A stretch of 64,000 nt of DNA from Duganella sp. sic0402 (GTDB lineage Bacteria; Pseudomonadota; Gammaproteobacteria; Burkholderiales; Burkholderiaceae_D), in contig NZ_JAHUWK010000001.1 of the NCBI RefSeq assembly GCF_019219065.1, forward strand, positions 310,001-374,000, given 5' to 3'. Both the position numbers and the translations under genes were made by a program. The notes under the pieces are model-generated. The model was not told the DNA's origin. It ran no database searches and was given only the letters and a program-made list of their open reading frames with translations. Positions 8,216-16,373 of this stretch are shown in pieces. Every line of letters starts with the position of its first letter. Position 1 is the first letter of the stretch.

Positions 8216-9225
8216 GCCTGGCCAGGCGCGGCGACCGAGCCGCGCCTGGTGACGGTCACCGGAAACTCGCGGGTGATCTCGTGCTGCGTTCCGTAGCAGA
8301 GGTTGAGCAGCCAGCGCACCGCGTTCTGGGTCAGCTGCTGCATCGGGATGTGCACCGAGGTCAGGCCCGGTGAGGAAAATTCGGCCGAGTAGTCATCGTC
8401 ATAGCCGACGATGGAGACATCGGCCGGCACGCTGATGCCGGCGCGGTGGAAGCACGACATCGCACCTACCGCCATTTCATCGTTGGCGCAGAACAGGCCG
8501 GTGAACGTCCGGCCTTCATCAATCAGCTGCTGGGTCGCGGCAAAGCCGCCTTCGCGCGAGAAGTCCGATGGAATCAGCCGCACATCGTCGCGCTGAATAC
8601 CGCGCTTCGCCAGTTCGTCAAAGAAGCCGTGCAAGCGTTCCTCATTGTCCCAGGTGCCGGTCGGGCCGGAAACCACTGCCAGCTTGCGGTGGCCAGCCTC
8701 CAGCAGGGTTTGCGCCGCCAGCTCGCCACCGCGACGGTGATCGGGGCAGAACGAGGAGCTGTCCAGGCCCGGACCACGGCGGTTCAGGAAGGCCATCTTC
8801 GGATGCATCTTGTGCAGCATCTGCATGTCTTCATCAAACAAGTCATGGCCGAGCACTACGATACCGTCGCAATCGCGGCCGATCAGGAATTTGACCGCCT
8901 CGATGGCTTCTTCGCGCGGCGTGCCGTCGCCGCAGCCGGTGGCCACCACCACGTGGCGGCGCATGGCGCGCAGTTCGATGTCGGTTTGCTTGAGGATGGT
9001 GCCGTAGTAGGCGCCAAAGAAGGAGGGGCAGAAGATGCCGATCATGCCCAGCGACTGCGCCGACAGCGAGCGGCCGATGGAGGAAGGGCGGAAGTTGAGT
9101 TGTTCGATGGCGGCCTGGACTTTTTTCATCGCCTCGGCCGATACTGGCCCGGCGCCAGAAATGGCGCGCGATGCTGTCGACATGCCCACACCGGCAAGCA
9201 TTGCGACGTCTTTCAGTGTTGCCAC
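8212..9225 (-). CDS. LacI family transcriptional regulator
   Basis: DNA-binding repressor, 337 aa. Residues 2-25 (ATLKDVAMLAGVGMSTASRA) are the LacI helix-turn-helix; from about residue 60 comes a periplasmic-binding-protein-like sensor domain that probably binds a sugar. The frame extends to a TTG at 9243, but GTG at 9225 follows GAGGAG by 5 nt and gives the canonical family N-terminus. Its TAG stop overlaps the receptor TAA stop, so the two genes converge without an intervening terminator. Likely target: the palindrome at 5759-5774. Confidence 0.9.
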   Translation of the reverse strand: MATLKDVAMLAGVGMSTASRAISGAGPVSAEAMKKVQAAIEQLNFRPSSIGRSLSAQSLGMIGIFCPSFFGAYYGTILKQTDIELRAMRRHVVVATGCGDGTPREEAIEAVKFLIGRDCDGIVVLGHDLFDEDMQMLHKMHPKMAFLNRRGPGLDSSSFCPDHRRGGELAAQTLLEAGHRKLAVVSGPTGTWDNEERLHGFFDELAKRGIQRDDVRLIPSDFSREGGFAATQQLIDEGRTFTGLFCANDEMAVGAMSCFHRAGISVPADVSIVGYDDDYSAEFSSPGLTSVHIPMQQLTQNAVRWLLNLCYGTQHEITREFPVTVTRRGSVAAPGQA

Positions 9226-9249
9226 ACAATCTCCTCTGAGCAAAGGGCG

Positions 9250-9277
9250 TTAAGGCACTATCCTAACATGGTATAAT
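9250..9277 (+). promoter_or_regulatory. Candidate sigma70 promoter for rimO
   Basis: A perfect TATAAT at 9272-9277 lies 42 nt before the rimO ATG. A weak -35 (TTAAGG, 9250-9255) sits 16 nt upstream. It is in the divergent gap between the LacI gene and rimO. Confidence 0.5.
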
Positions 9278-9319
9278 CGTCGATTGCTCGTAATCTTTGT
9301 GAAGTATTAAGCAACCTAT

Positions 9320-10711
9320 ATGCAATCGCAACCACTCTCTCGACTTCCCAAGCCAGCCGCCGGCGCGCCAGCACCGAAAGTGGGCTTCGTTTCGCTCGGC
9401 TGCCCCAAGGCGCTGGTGGACTCCGAACAGATCCTGACCCAGCTGCGCGCTGAAGGTTACGAGACTGCCAAATCCTATGACGGCGCCGATCTGGTGATCG
9501 TCAACACCTGCGGCTTCATCGACGCCGCCGTGCAGGAGTCTCTGGACGCCATCGGCGAAGCGCTGGCCGAAAACGGCAAAGTGATTGTGACCGGCTGCCT
9601 GGGCGCCAAAAAAGATGCCGACGGCTCGGACCTGATCACCAAGATCCACCCGAAAGTGCTGGCCGTCACCGGCCCGCACGCGCTGGGCGAGGTGATGGAC
9701 TCGGTGCACCTGCATTTGCCGAAGCCGCACGAGCCGTTCATCGACCTGATCCCGCCGCAAGGCATCAAGCTGACGCCTAAGCATTACGCTTACCTGAAAA
9801 TCTCCGAAGGCTGCAACCATCGCTGCTCGTTCTGCATCATTCCATCGATGCGTGGCGATCTGGTGTCGCGTCCTATCGGCGAGCTGCTGCTGGAAGCGGA
9901 GAACCTGTTCAAATCGGGCGTCAAGGAACTGCTGGTGATTTCGCAGGACACCTCGGCCTATGGCGTGGATGTCAAATTCCGCACCGGCTTCTGGAATGGC
10001 CGTCCGATCAAGACCCATATGACGCAGCTGATGGAAGCGCTGGGCGAGCTGGCCAAGTCGTACGGCGCCTGGGTGCGCATGCACTACGTCTACCCTTATC
10101 CGCACGTGGACCAGGTGATCCCGTTGATGGGCGAGCACGTTCTGCCTTACCTGGACATTCCGATGCAGCACGCGCATCCGGATGTGCTGAAGCGCATGAA
10201 GCGTCCGGCCAGCGGCGAGAAAAACCTGGACCGCATCCTGGCCTGGCGCAAGATGAATCCGGAGCTGACCATCCGCTCGACCTTCATCGCCGGTTTCCCT
10301 GGCGAGACCGAGGCGGAATTCGAATACCTGCTGGACTTCCTGAAAGAAGCGCAAATCGACCGCCTGGGCTGCTTCGCCTACTCGCCGGTGGAAGGCGCGA
10401 CCGCCAATGAACTGGCGAATCCGGTGCCGGAAGAAGTGCGTGAAGAGCGCCGTGGCCGCGTGATGCTGCTGCAAGAGGAAATCTCGAAAGCCCGCCTGCA
10501 GGCCAAGGTCGGCAAGACCGTGCGCGTGCTGATTGATGAGGTCAACCGCACCGGTGGCGTAGGCCGTTCGGCTGCCGATGCGCCGGAAATCGACGGTGTG
10601 GTGTATGTCAAGCCACCGTTCGAACCGCACAAGAAACTGGTGGTCGGCCAGTTCGTCGACGTGAAGATTACAACATCCGACGCGCACGACCTGTGGGGCG
10701 CAGCGCTTTAA
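9320..10711 (+). CDS. rimO: Ribosomal protein S12 methylthiotransferase RimO
   Basis: Radical SAM enzyme that adds a methylthio group to an aspartate of ribosomal protein S12 (uS12). It is 463 aa with the family order: N-terminal UPF0004 domain ([16 protein letters not shown], cysteines for the auxiliary 4Fe-4S cluster including VNTCGFI and VTGCLGA), radical SAM core with C165-x3-C169-x2-C172 (CNHRCSFC) and a C-terminal TRAM domain (about 395-463). The [12 protein letters not shown] signature separates RimO from the tRNA enzyme MiaB. Monocistronic, with its own promoter and followed by a terminator. Confidence 0.96.
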   Translation: MQSQPLSRLPKPAAGAPAPKVGFVSLGCPKALVDSEQILTQLRAEGYETAKSYDGADLVIVNTCGFIDAAVQESLDAIGEALAENGKVIVTGCLGAKKDADGSDLITKIHPKVLAVTGPHALGEVMDSVHLHLPKPHEPFIDLIPPQGIKLTPKHYAYLKISEGCNHRCSFCIIPSMRGDLVSRPIGELLLEAENLFKSGVKELLVISQDTSAYGVDVKFRTGFWNGRPIKTHMTQLMEALGELAKSYGAWVRMHYVYPYPHVDQVIPLMGEHVLPYLDIPMQHAHPDVLKRMKRPASGEKNLDRILAWRKMNPELTIRSTFIAGFPGETEAEFEYLLDFLKEAQIDRLGCFAYSPVEGATANELANPVPEEVREERRGRVMLLQEEISKARLQAKVGKTVRVLIDEVNRTGGVGRSAADAPEIDGVVYVKPPFEPHKKLVVGQFVDVKITTSDAHDLWGAAL

Positions 10712-10744
10712 GAGCCTGCAAAGCCATTCGTCTACTATAATAAA

Positions 10745-10778
10745 GGCGGACCTGCGTTTTACGCGGTCCGCCTTTTTT
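10745..10778 (+). terminator. Intrinsic terminator after rimO
   Basis: GGCGGACC and GGTCCGCC (10745-10752, 10765-10772) pair, with an inner GCG/CGC extension, followed by six T (10773-10778). It stands only 7 nt before the next start codon, an unusual position. Confidence 0.85.
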
Positions 10779-10785
10779 ATGACTG

Positions 10786-11640
10786 ATGCTTATGCGTGAC
10801 TTGAAATTCCCGGCGGTGCTGGCCGCCTGCATGCTGGTGGGCTTGATGGCGAGGCCGGTGGCTGCCGCCGAAGCGCCCGTCATGCTGGAAGAAATGACCA
10901 GCACCGAGCTGCGCGCCCGCATCGATGGCGGCGCGACCACCGCCATCATCCCGATCGGCGGCACCGAGCAAAGCGGCCCGTATATCGCGCTCGGCAAGCA
11001 CAATGTGCGCGCCACGGTGCTGGCGCGGATGATCGCGCAAAGACTCGGCAACGCCGTGGTGGCGCCGGTCGTGGCTTACGTCCCGGAAGGCAGCATCACG
11101 CCGCCGGCCGGTCACATGAAGTTTGCCGGCACGCTGTCGATACCCGAATCCACCTTTGAAGACCTGCTGTACGGCGCCGCGCAAAGCCTGCGCCAGCACG
11201 GCTTCCGCCATATCGTGCTGATTGGCGACCATGGCGGCTACCAGAAAAGCGAAATCCGTGTGGCCGAGCGGCTGAATAAAGTATGGGTCAAGGACGGCAA
11301 GGCACGCGCCCTGGCGCTGCTGGCGTACTACGATGTCACGCAAGAACCTTTTATCGCTGACCTGGAAAAGCGCGGCTACAGCAAGGCCGAAATCGGCCTG
11401 CACGCCGGTCTGGCCGACGCTGCGCTAATGCTGGCCACCGACAAATCCCTGGTGCGCAGCGACGCGCTGGCGCATGGACCGTCGCCGACCGTGGCGCAGG
11501 GCGTGCGCGGTGATGCGCGCCGCGCCACCGCCGAACTGGGCAAGCTGGGCGTGCAGCGTATCGTCGATACCTCGGTCGCAGCGATTTCCGATTTTACGGC
11601 GCATGGCGCGCCATCCACTACGAGTAAAACATCCAAATGA
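10786..11640 (+). CDS. Exported creatininase-family protein with altered metal motif
   Basis: Creatininase superfamily amidohydrolase-like protein, 284 aa. An N-terminal signal peptide (about residues 1-27, ending VAAAEA) points to the periplasm, unlike classical creatininase or MftE. Family blocks are present: IPIGGTEQSGPYIALGKHN, PAGHMKFAGTLSI and LIGDHGGY. In the first block the usual EQHGPH-L-TD metal ligands are changed: Ser stands for the His and a KHN triplet for the Asp region. The start ATG at 10786 lacks a clear Shine-Dalgarno and sits just after the rimO terminator; an ATG at 10792 is the alternative. Its stop overlaps the next start (ATGA). Substrate unknown. Confidence 0.75.
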   Translation: MLMRDLKFPAVLAACMLVGLMARPVAAAEAPVMLEEMTSTELRARIDGGATTAIIPIGGTEQSGPYIALGKHNVRATVLARMIAQRLGNAVVAPVVAYVPEGSITPPAGHMKFAGTLSIPESTFEDLLYGAAQSLRQHGFRHIVLIGDHGGYQKSEIRVAERLNKVWVKDGKARALALLAYYDVTQEPFIADLEKRGYSKAEIGLHAGLADAALMLATDKSLVRSDALAHGPSPTVAQGVRGDARRATAELGKLGVQRIVDTSVAAISDFTAHGAPSTTSKTSK

Positions 11641-12866
11641 AAACTAATCGCATCGTCTACGCGGCGCTGGCCGCTGTTGGTTTGATCGGCGCCGGCAGTC
11701 TGCTGGCTGTGGCGAATATGCAGCCGGCGCAAGCTGCTGCGTCCGCACCGGCCGTGGCGCCGGTGAATGTCTACGCTGGCATCAGCCCGGCCCATCTGAG
11801 CCCGGCCACCAAGGATCACCTGCCGCGCGTGTATGTGCCGAACCTGCGCTCCAACGATGTGTACGTGATTGACCCGGATACGCTGAAGGTGGTCGACAAG
11901 TTCAAGGTCGGCGTCGGCCCGCAGCACGTTGTACCGGGCTATGATTTGCAGGCGCTGTGGGTGGCGAATAATGCCGAGCGCACCAACAAGGGCAGCCTGA
12001 CGCCAATCGATCCACGCACCGGCAAGCCGGGCACGCAAATTCCCGTGGAAGATCCCTACAATATGTACTTCTCGCCGGATGGTAAATCCGCCATCGTCGT
12101 GGCCGAAGCCTTGCACCGCCTGGACTTCCGCGATCCTAAAACAATGCAGATGCAGTACGCCATCGACGTACCGGAATGCGGCGGCATCAACCACGCCGAT
12201 TTCTCGCCGGATGGCCGCTACGCCATGTTTACCTGCGAATTCGCCGGCTCGGTGGCGCGCATCAATCTGGCGACGCGCAAGGTGGAAGGCTATCTGAAGC
12301 TGTCGATGCCGGCCACGCGCTTCTCGGAAAAAGATCCGATCGACCAGCTACTGGCGAATGAGGTGTGCAGCAAGAAGAAAGGCATGCCGCAGGATATACG
12401 CGTTTCGCCGGACGGCAAGCGTTACTACATCGCCGACATGGACGCCGATGGCGTGCACGTCATTGACGCGGCGTCCTTCACCAAGGTCGGCTTCATCCCG
12501 ACCGGCGTGGGCGCGCACGGCCTGTATCCTAGCCGCGACGGCACCAAGCTGTATGTGGCGAACCGCGGCACGCACGCCATCCACGGTAAGCGCAAAGGTA
12601 AGGGCCGCGTGACAGTGATCGACTTCGCCACCGAAAAAGTGGTAGCGCAATGGCCGATTCCAGGTGGCGGCAGCCCGGATATGGGTAACGTCAGCGCCGA
12701 TGGCAAATACCTGTGGCTGTCTGGCCGCTTTGACGATGTGGTGTACCGCATCGACACCGCCAACGGCGACGTCAAGCAGATCAAAGTCGGCCAGGAACCG
12801 CACGGGCTGACCGTGTGGCCACAGCCGGGCCGCTACTCGCTGGGTCACACCGGCAATATGCGCTGA
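11637..12866 (+). CDS. Exported YVTN/YncE-type beta-propeller protein
   Basis: Secreted or periplasmic seven-bladed-propeller-like protein of 409 aa. A signal peptide covers about residues 1-34 (ending PAQAAA). Repeated propeller blades are seen as RVYVPNLRSNDVYVIDPDTL, YNMYFSPDGKSAIVVAEAL, GINHADFSPDGRYAMFT, DIRVSPDGKRYYIADMD, GLYPSRDGTKLYVANRG and NVSADGKYLWLSGRFDD. Such proteins bind ligands or partners and are often linked to quinone or metal enzymes, but no catalytic residues are evident. It is translationally coupled to the creatininase-like gene (ATGA overlap at 11637-11640) and ends 2 nt before the MetC-like gene. Function in this operon unknown. Confidence 0.8.
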   Translation: MKTNRIVYAALAAVGLIGAGSLLAVANMQPAQAAASAPAVAPVNVYAGISPAHLSPATKDHLPRVYVPNLRSNDVYVIDPDTLKVVDKFKVGVGPQHVVPGYDLQALWVANNAERTNKGSLTPIDPRTGKPGTQIPVEDPYNMYFSPDGKSAIVVAEALHRLDFRDPKTMQMQYAIDVPECGGINHADFSPDGRYAMFTCEFAGSVARINLATRKVEGYLKLSMPATRFSEKDPIDQLLANEVCSKKKGMPQDIRVSPDGKRYYIADMDADGVHVIDAASFTKVGFIPTGVGAHGLYPSRDGTKLYVANRGTHAIHGKRKGKGRVTVIDFATEKVVAQWPIPGGGSPDMGNVSADGKYLWLSGRFDDVVYRIDTANGDVKQIKVGQEPHGLTVWPQPGRYSLGHTGNMR

Positions 12867-12868
12867 TC

Positions 12869-14038
12869 ATGACGGTGCAGAAATCTCCGCAGACGGCGCT
12901 GATCCATACGGACTACAAGGCGCCGGAAGGCTTCGAGGCTTTCCCGGTCGGCATACACCATGCGTCGACGGTGCTGTTCAAGAACGTGGCGGCCATGCGC
13001 TCGGGCGACTGGAAAGAGAAGAACGCCTATACCTACGGCTTGCATGGCACGCCGACCACGTTCACGCTGGAAGCGCGGCTGGCGGAGATTGAAGGCGGCA
13101 ACCACTGTCTGCTGGCGCCAAGCGGCCTGGCGGCTATCGCCATGGTGGACTTTGCGCTGCTCAAATCCGGTGACGATGTGCTGTTGCCGGAGAATGTCTA
13201 CAACCCTAACCGCGAGCTGGGACGCTGGCTGTCGGATGATTTCGGCATCACCGCGCGCTACTACGATCCGTTGATCGGCGATGGCATTGCAGCGCTGATT
13301 CAGCCGAATACGAAGCTGATCTGGGTCGAGGCGCCGGGCTCGGTGTCGATGGAGGTGCCGGACCTGCCGGCCATCTGCAAGGCGGCGCATGCGCGTGGCG
13401 TGCTGGTGGCGCTGGATAATACCTGGGCGGCGGGCCTGGCGCTGCGCGGTTTTGACCTGGGCGCGGACATCATCATGCAGGCGCTGACCAAGTACCAGTC
13501 CGGCGGTTCGGATGTGCTGATGGGGGCTGTCATCACCCGCGACCGCACGCTGCACGACCGCGTCAGTCTTGCGCATATGCGGCTGGGCATGGGCGTTGGC
13601 GCGGACGATGCCTATCTGGTGTCGCGCGGCCTGCCGACCATGCGCCTGCGTTTCGACGCGCATGATGCGGCAGCACGTCAGCTGGCCACATGGCTGCAAG
13701 CGCGCCCGGAGATCAAGCGCGTGCTGCATCCGGCGTTTGCCGATTGTCCAGGCCACGAGATATGGAAGCGCGACTTTACTGGCGCTGGCGGCCTGTTCTC
13801 GGTGATCTTCGACGACCGCTATACCGAAGCGCAGACCGACCGCTTTGTCGATGCGCTCAAGCTGTTCAAGATCGGCTATAGCTGGGGCGGCGCCAACAGC
13901 CTGGTCATGCCATACCGCATACAGCATATGCGCAAAAACTGGCAGGACAAGGGCATACTGGTGCGCTTCAACGTGGGCCTGGAAGACGTACAAGATTTAA
14001 TCGCCGATATCGAGCGAGCATTTGGGGAAGTGGCATGA
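12869..14038 (+). CDS. metC: Cys/Met-metabolism PLP enzyme (cystathionine beta-lyase-like)
   Basis: PLP-dependent enzyme of 389 aa in the cystathionine beta-/gamma-lyase family, most like the MetC branch, which splits cystathionine to homocysteine, pyruvate and ammonia. Visible features: [15 protein letters not shown] near the N-terminus, cofactor-pocket [11 protein letters not shown], and the PLP lysine in [11 protein letters not shown]. The frame is open from 12815, but the ATG at 12869, 2 nt after the propeller stop, fits the family N-terminus. Its stop overlaps the hisC start (ATGA). Its place behind two exported proteins rather than in a methionine locus leaves open a different C-S lyase substrate. 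Confidence 0.85.
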   Translation: MTVQKSPQTALIHTDYKAPEGFEAFPVGIHHASTVLFKNVAAMRSGDWKEKNAYTYGLHGTPTTFTLEARLAEIEGGNHCLLAPSGLAAIAMVDFALLKSGDDVLLPENVYNPNRELGRWLSDDFGITARYYDPLIGDGIAALIQPNTKLIWVEAPGSVSMEVPDLPAICKAAHARGVLVALDNTWAAGLALRGFDLGADIIMQALTKYQSGGSDVLMGAVITRDRTLHDRVSLAHMRLGMGVGADDAYLVSRGLPTMRLRFDAHDAAARQLATWLQARPEIKRVLHPAFADCPGHEIWKRDFTGAGGLFSVIFDDRYTEAQTDRFVDALKLFKIGYSWGGANSLVMPYRIQHMRKNWQDKGILVRFNVGLEDVQDLIADIERAFGEVA

Positions 14039-15093
14039 GTAAGTTCTGGAGCAAAGTGGTGCATGGCTTGACGCCGTACACGCCGGGTGAGCAGGTACAG
14101 ATGCCTGGTCTGATCAAACTGAATACCAATGAAAATCCCTACGGCCCGTCGCCCAAGGCCATCGCCGCCATGCATGAAGCGGCTGGCGACGGTTTGCGCA
14201 AGTATTCCGATCCGGCGAATGTGGCGCTGAAGGATGCGGTGGCGCGCCGCTTTGGGCTGGCGCGCGAGCAGGTCTTCGTCGGCAATAGCTCGGACGAGGT
14301 GCTGGCGCATACCTTCCATGCCTTGCTCAAGCATGATTTGCCCTTGCTGGCGCCGGACATCAGCTACAGCTTTTATCCCACCTATTGCAGCTTGTATGGC
14401 ATCGAATGTGTGCAGCTGCCGCTGAACGGGCGTTTCGAGATTGATATCGCCGATTACAACCGTCCGTGCGGCGCGATCATCATCGCCAACCCGAACGCAC
14501 CGACCGGCATCGCCTTGTCGCTGGCGCAGATCGAGGCACTGGTAAAAGCGCATCCAGAACAAGTGGTGGTGATCGATGAGGCGTATGTGGACTTCGGCGC
14601 GCAAAGCGCCGCCGCGCTGCTGGACCGCTACGATAATCTGCTGGTGATCCAGACGCTGTCGAAATCGCGTTCGCTGGCGGGCCTGCGGGTTGGCTTTGCG
14701 GTTGGCCATCCGGACCTGATCGCAGGCCTGGAGCGCGTGAAGAACAGTTTCAACTGCTACCCGCTGGGCCAGGTGCAGCAGGCTGGCGCGGTGGCGGCGC
14801 TGGATGACGTGGCTTACACCGAGCAGACTTCGCAAGCCATCATCGCCAGCCGCGCGTGGCTGACAGCGCAAATGCAGGCGCTGGGCTTTGAGGTGCTGCC
14901 TTCGCACGCCAACTTCATTTTCACCCGCCATCCGCAACATGATGGCGCGCAGCTGGCAAAAGCGCTGCGCGAGCGGGCTATCCTTGTGCGCCATTTCACC
15001 GCAGCGCGCATCGATCAGTTCCTGCGCATCTCCATCGGCACGGACGAGGAGTGCGGCAAGCTGGTTGAGGCGCTGAAAGCCATCCTGTCCTGA
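14035..15093 (+). CDS. hisC: Histidinol-phosphate aminotransferase (HisC-like)
   Basis: Fold-type I PLP aminotransferase, 352 aa, the normal HisC length. Recognisable are the N-terminal [14 protein letters not shown], the cofactor Asn/Pro block [16 protein letters not shown], and the catalytic Lys in [14 protein letters not shown]. In histidine synthesis it converts imidazole-acetol phosphate to histidinol phosphate. It is not in a his operon here but is the last gene of a four-gene coupled run, so it may be a second HisC-like enzyme with another amino-acid or phosphonate substrate. It ends 13 nt before a LexA box that starts a new transcription unit. Confidence 0.85.
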   Translation: MSKFWSKVVHGLTPYTPGEQVQMPGLIKLNTNENPYGPSPKAIAAMHEAAGDGLRKYSDPANVALKDAVARRFGLAREQVFVGNSSDEVLAHTFHALLKHDLPLLAPDISYSFYPTYCSLYGIECVQLPLNGRFEIDIADYNRPCGAIIIANPNAPTGIALSLAQIEALVKAHPEQVVVIDEAYVDFGAQSAAALLDRYDNLLVIQTLSKSRSLAGLRVGFAVGHPDLIAGLERVKNSFNCYPLGQVQQAGAVAALDDVAYTEQTSQAIIASRAWLTAQMQALGFEVLPSHANFIFTRHPQHDGAQLAKALRERAILVRHFTAARIDQFLRISIGTDEECGKLVEALKAILS

Positions 15094-15106
15094 TACGCTT
15101 CTGATA

Positions 15107-15126
15107 TACTGTATGCATATACAGTA
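15107..15126. promoter_or_regulatory. LexA/SOS box
   Basis: TACTGTATGCATATACAGTA matches the E. coli SOS consensus (CTGT-N8-ACAG with flanking TA...TA) at 18 of 20 positions, including every conserved arm base. The flanks extend the symmetry to about 28 bp. It ends 14 nt before the radical SAM start codon, so bound LexA would block transcription of the rSAM-UdgX pair. Confidence 0.88.
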
Positions 15127-15140
15127 TATCGGGGCGCGGG

Positions 15141-16373
15141 ATGGAAATAAGAGACAAGCTGGAAATCCTGGCCGATGCGGCCAAATACGACGCGTCCTGC
15201 GCCAGCAGCGGGGCGCCCAAGCGCCACTCGATCGGCAAGGACGGTTTTGGCGCCACCACCGGCATGGGCATCTGCCACAGCTATACGCCGGATGGGCGCT
15301 GCGTCTCCTTGCTGAAAGTTCTGCTGACCAATTACTGCCTCTACGATTGCCAGTATTGCGTGAACCGGCGCACCTCAAACGTGCCGCGCGCGCGTTTTTC
15401 GGTCGCGGAAGTGGTCAGGCTGACCACCGATTTTTACCTCCGCAACTACATAGACGGGCTGTTTCTCAGCTCGGGCATTATCCAGTCGGCGGATTACACC
15501 ATGGAGCAACTGGTGCAGGTGGCGCAGCAGTTGCGCGAGGTGCACCAGTTCCGTGGCTATATCCATCTGAAGACGATACCGGACGCCGATCCGGCGCTGA
15601 TTGCCGCCGCCGGCCGTTATGCCGATCGCCTGAGCGTCAATATCGAATTGCCCTCGCAGGACAGTGTGCAGAAGCTGGCGCCGGAAAAGAGTGTGCACAC
15701 CATCAAGCTGGCAATGGGGGCGATCCGCCGCAAGCTGGATGAGCGCGCGGAAGAACCTAAAGCGCCGCGTTTTGCGCCTGCCGGTCAAAGTACGCAAATG
15801 ATCGTTGGCGCGGACGCCAGTGACGACCAGCAGATACTGTCGACCGCACAGACCCTATATGGCAGCTACAAGCTGAAGCGCGTCTATTATTCGGCCTTCA
15901 GTCCTATCCCGCAGAGTCCCAAGAGCGTGCCGCTGGCGCCGCCGCCGATGCTGCGCGAGCATCGGCTGTATCAGGCGGATTTCCTGATGCGCAGCTACGG
16001 TTTCCAGGCGCAGGAGCTGCTGCCGGACAGCGGCGCTAATCTGGCGCTGGACATCGATCCCAAGCTGGCCTGGGCCTTGCAGCACCGCGAGCATTTTCCA
16101 TTGGACCTGAATCGTGCGGAGCCGCACATGATCGCGCGCGTACCCGGCATAGGATTGCGCAATGCACAGCGCATTGTTGAATTACGGCGTTTGCGGCAGG
16201 TGCGGTATGCGGATTTGTCGCGGCTGAGGTGCAGCATGAAGAAGATTTCGCCTTTCGTTATTACGGCCGATTATTTTCCTGCGCGTGATGCCAGCCCATC
16301 CGAGCATTTGCGGCGGGCGATGGCGGATGCGCCGCAGCAGATGAATCTGTGGCCGGAGTTGCAGGCCGCATGA
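15141..16373 (+). CDS. Putative DNA modification/repair radical SAM protein (UDG-linked)
   Basis: Radical SAM protein of 410 aa matching the family found next to UDG-domain proteins (recalled as the rSAM_link_UDG family). The 4Fe-4S motif is C66-x3-C70-x2-C73 (CLYDCQYC), after SYTPDGRCVSLLKVLLTN. The C-terminus from about residue 330 is a helix-hairpin-helix (VPGIGLRNAQRIVELRR), a DNA-binding fold. It starts 14 nt after a LexA box and overlaps the UdgX-fusion start by ATGA, so both are made together under SOS control. The chemistry is unknown; repair of a photoproduct-like or alkylated base by radical chemistry (as in spore photoproduct lyase) is a reasonable guess. Confidence 0.88.
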   Translation: MEIRDKLEILADAAKYDASCASSGAPKRHSIGKDGFGATTGMGICHSYTPDGRCVSLLKVLLTNYCLYDCQYCVNRRTSNVPRARFSVAEVVRLTTDFYLRNYIDGLFLSSGIIQSADYTMEQLVQVAQQLREVHQFRGYIHLKTIPDADPALIAAAGRYADRLSVNIELPSQDSVQKLAPEKSVHTIKLAMGAIRRKLDERAEEPKAPRFAPAGQSTQMIVGADASDDQQILSTAQTLYGSYKLKRVYYSAFSPIPQSPKSVPLAPPPMLREHRLYQADFLMRSYGFQAQELLPDSGANLALDIDPKLAWALQHREHFPLDLNRAEPHMIARVPGIGLRNAQRIVELRRLRQVRYADLSRLRCSMKKISPFVITADYFPARDASPSEHLRRAMADAPQQMNLWPELQAA

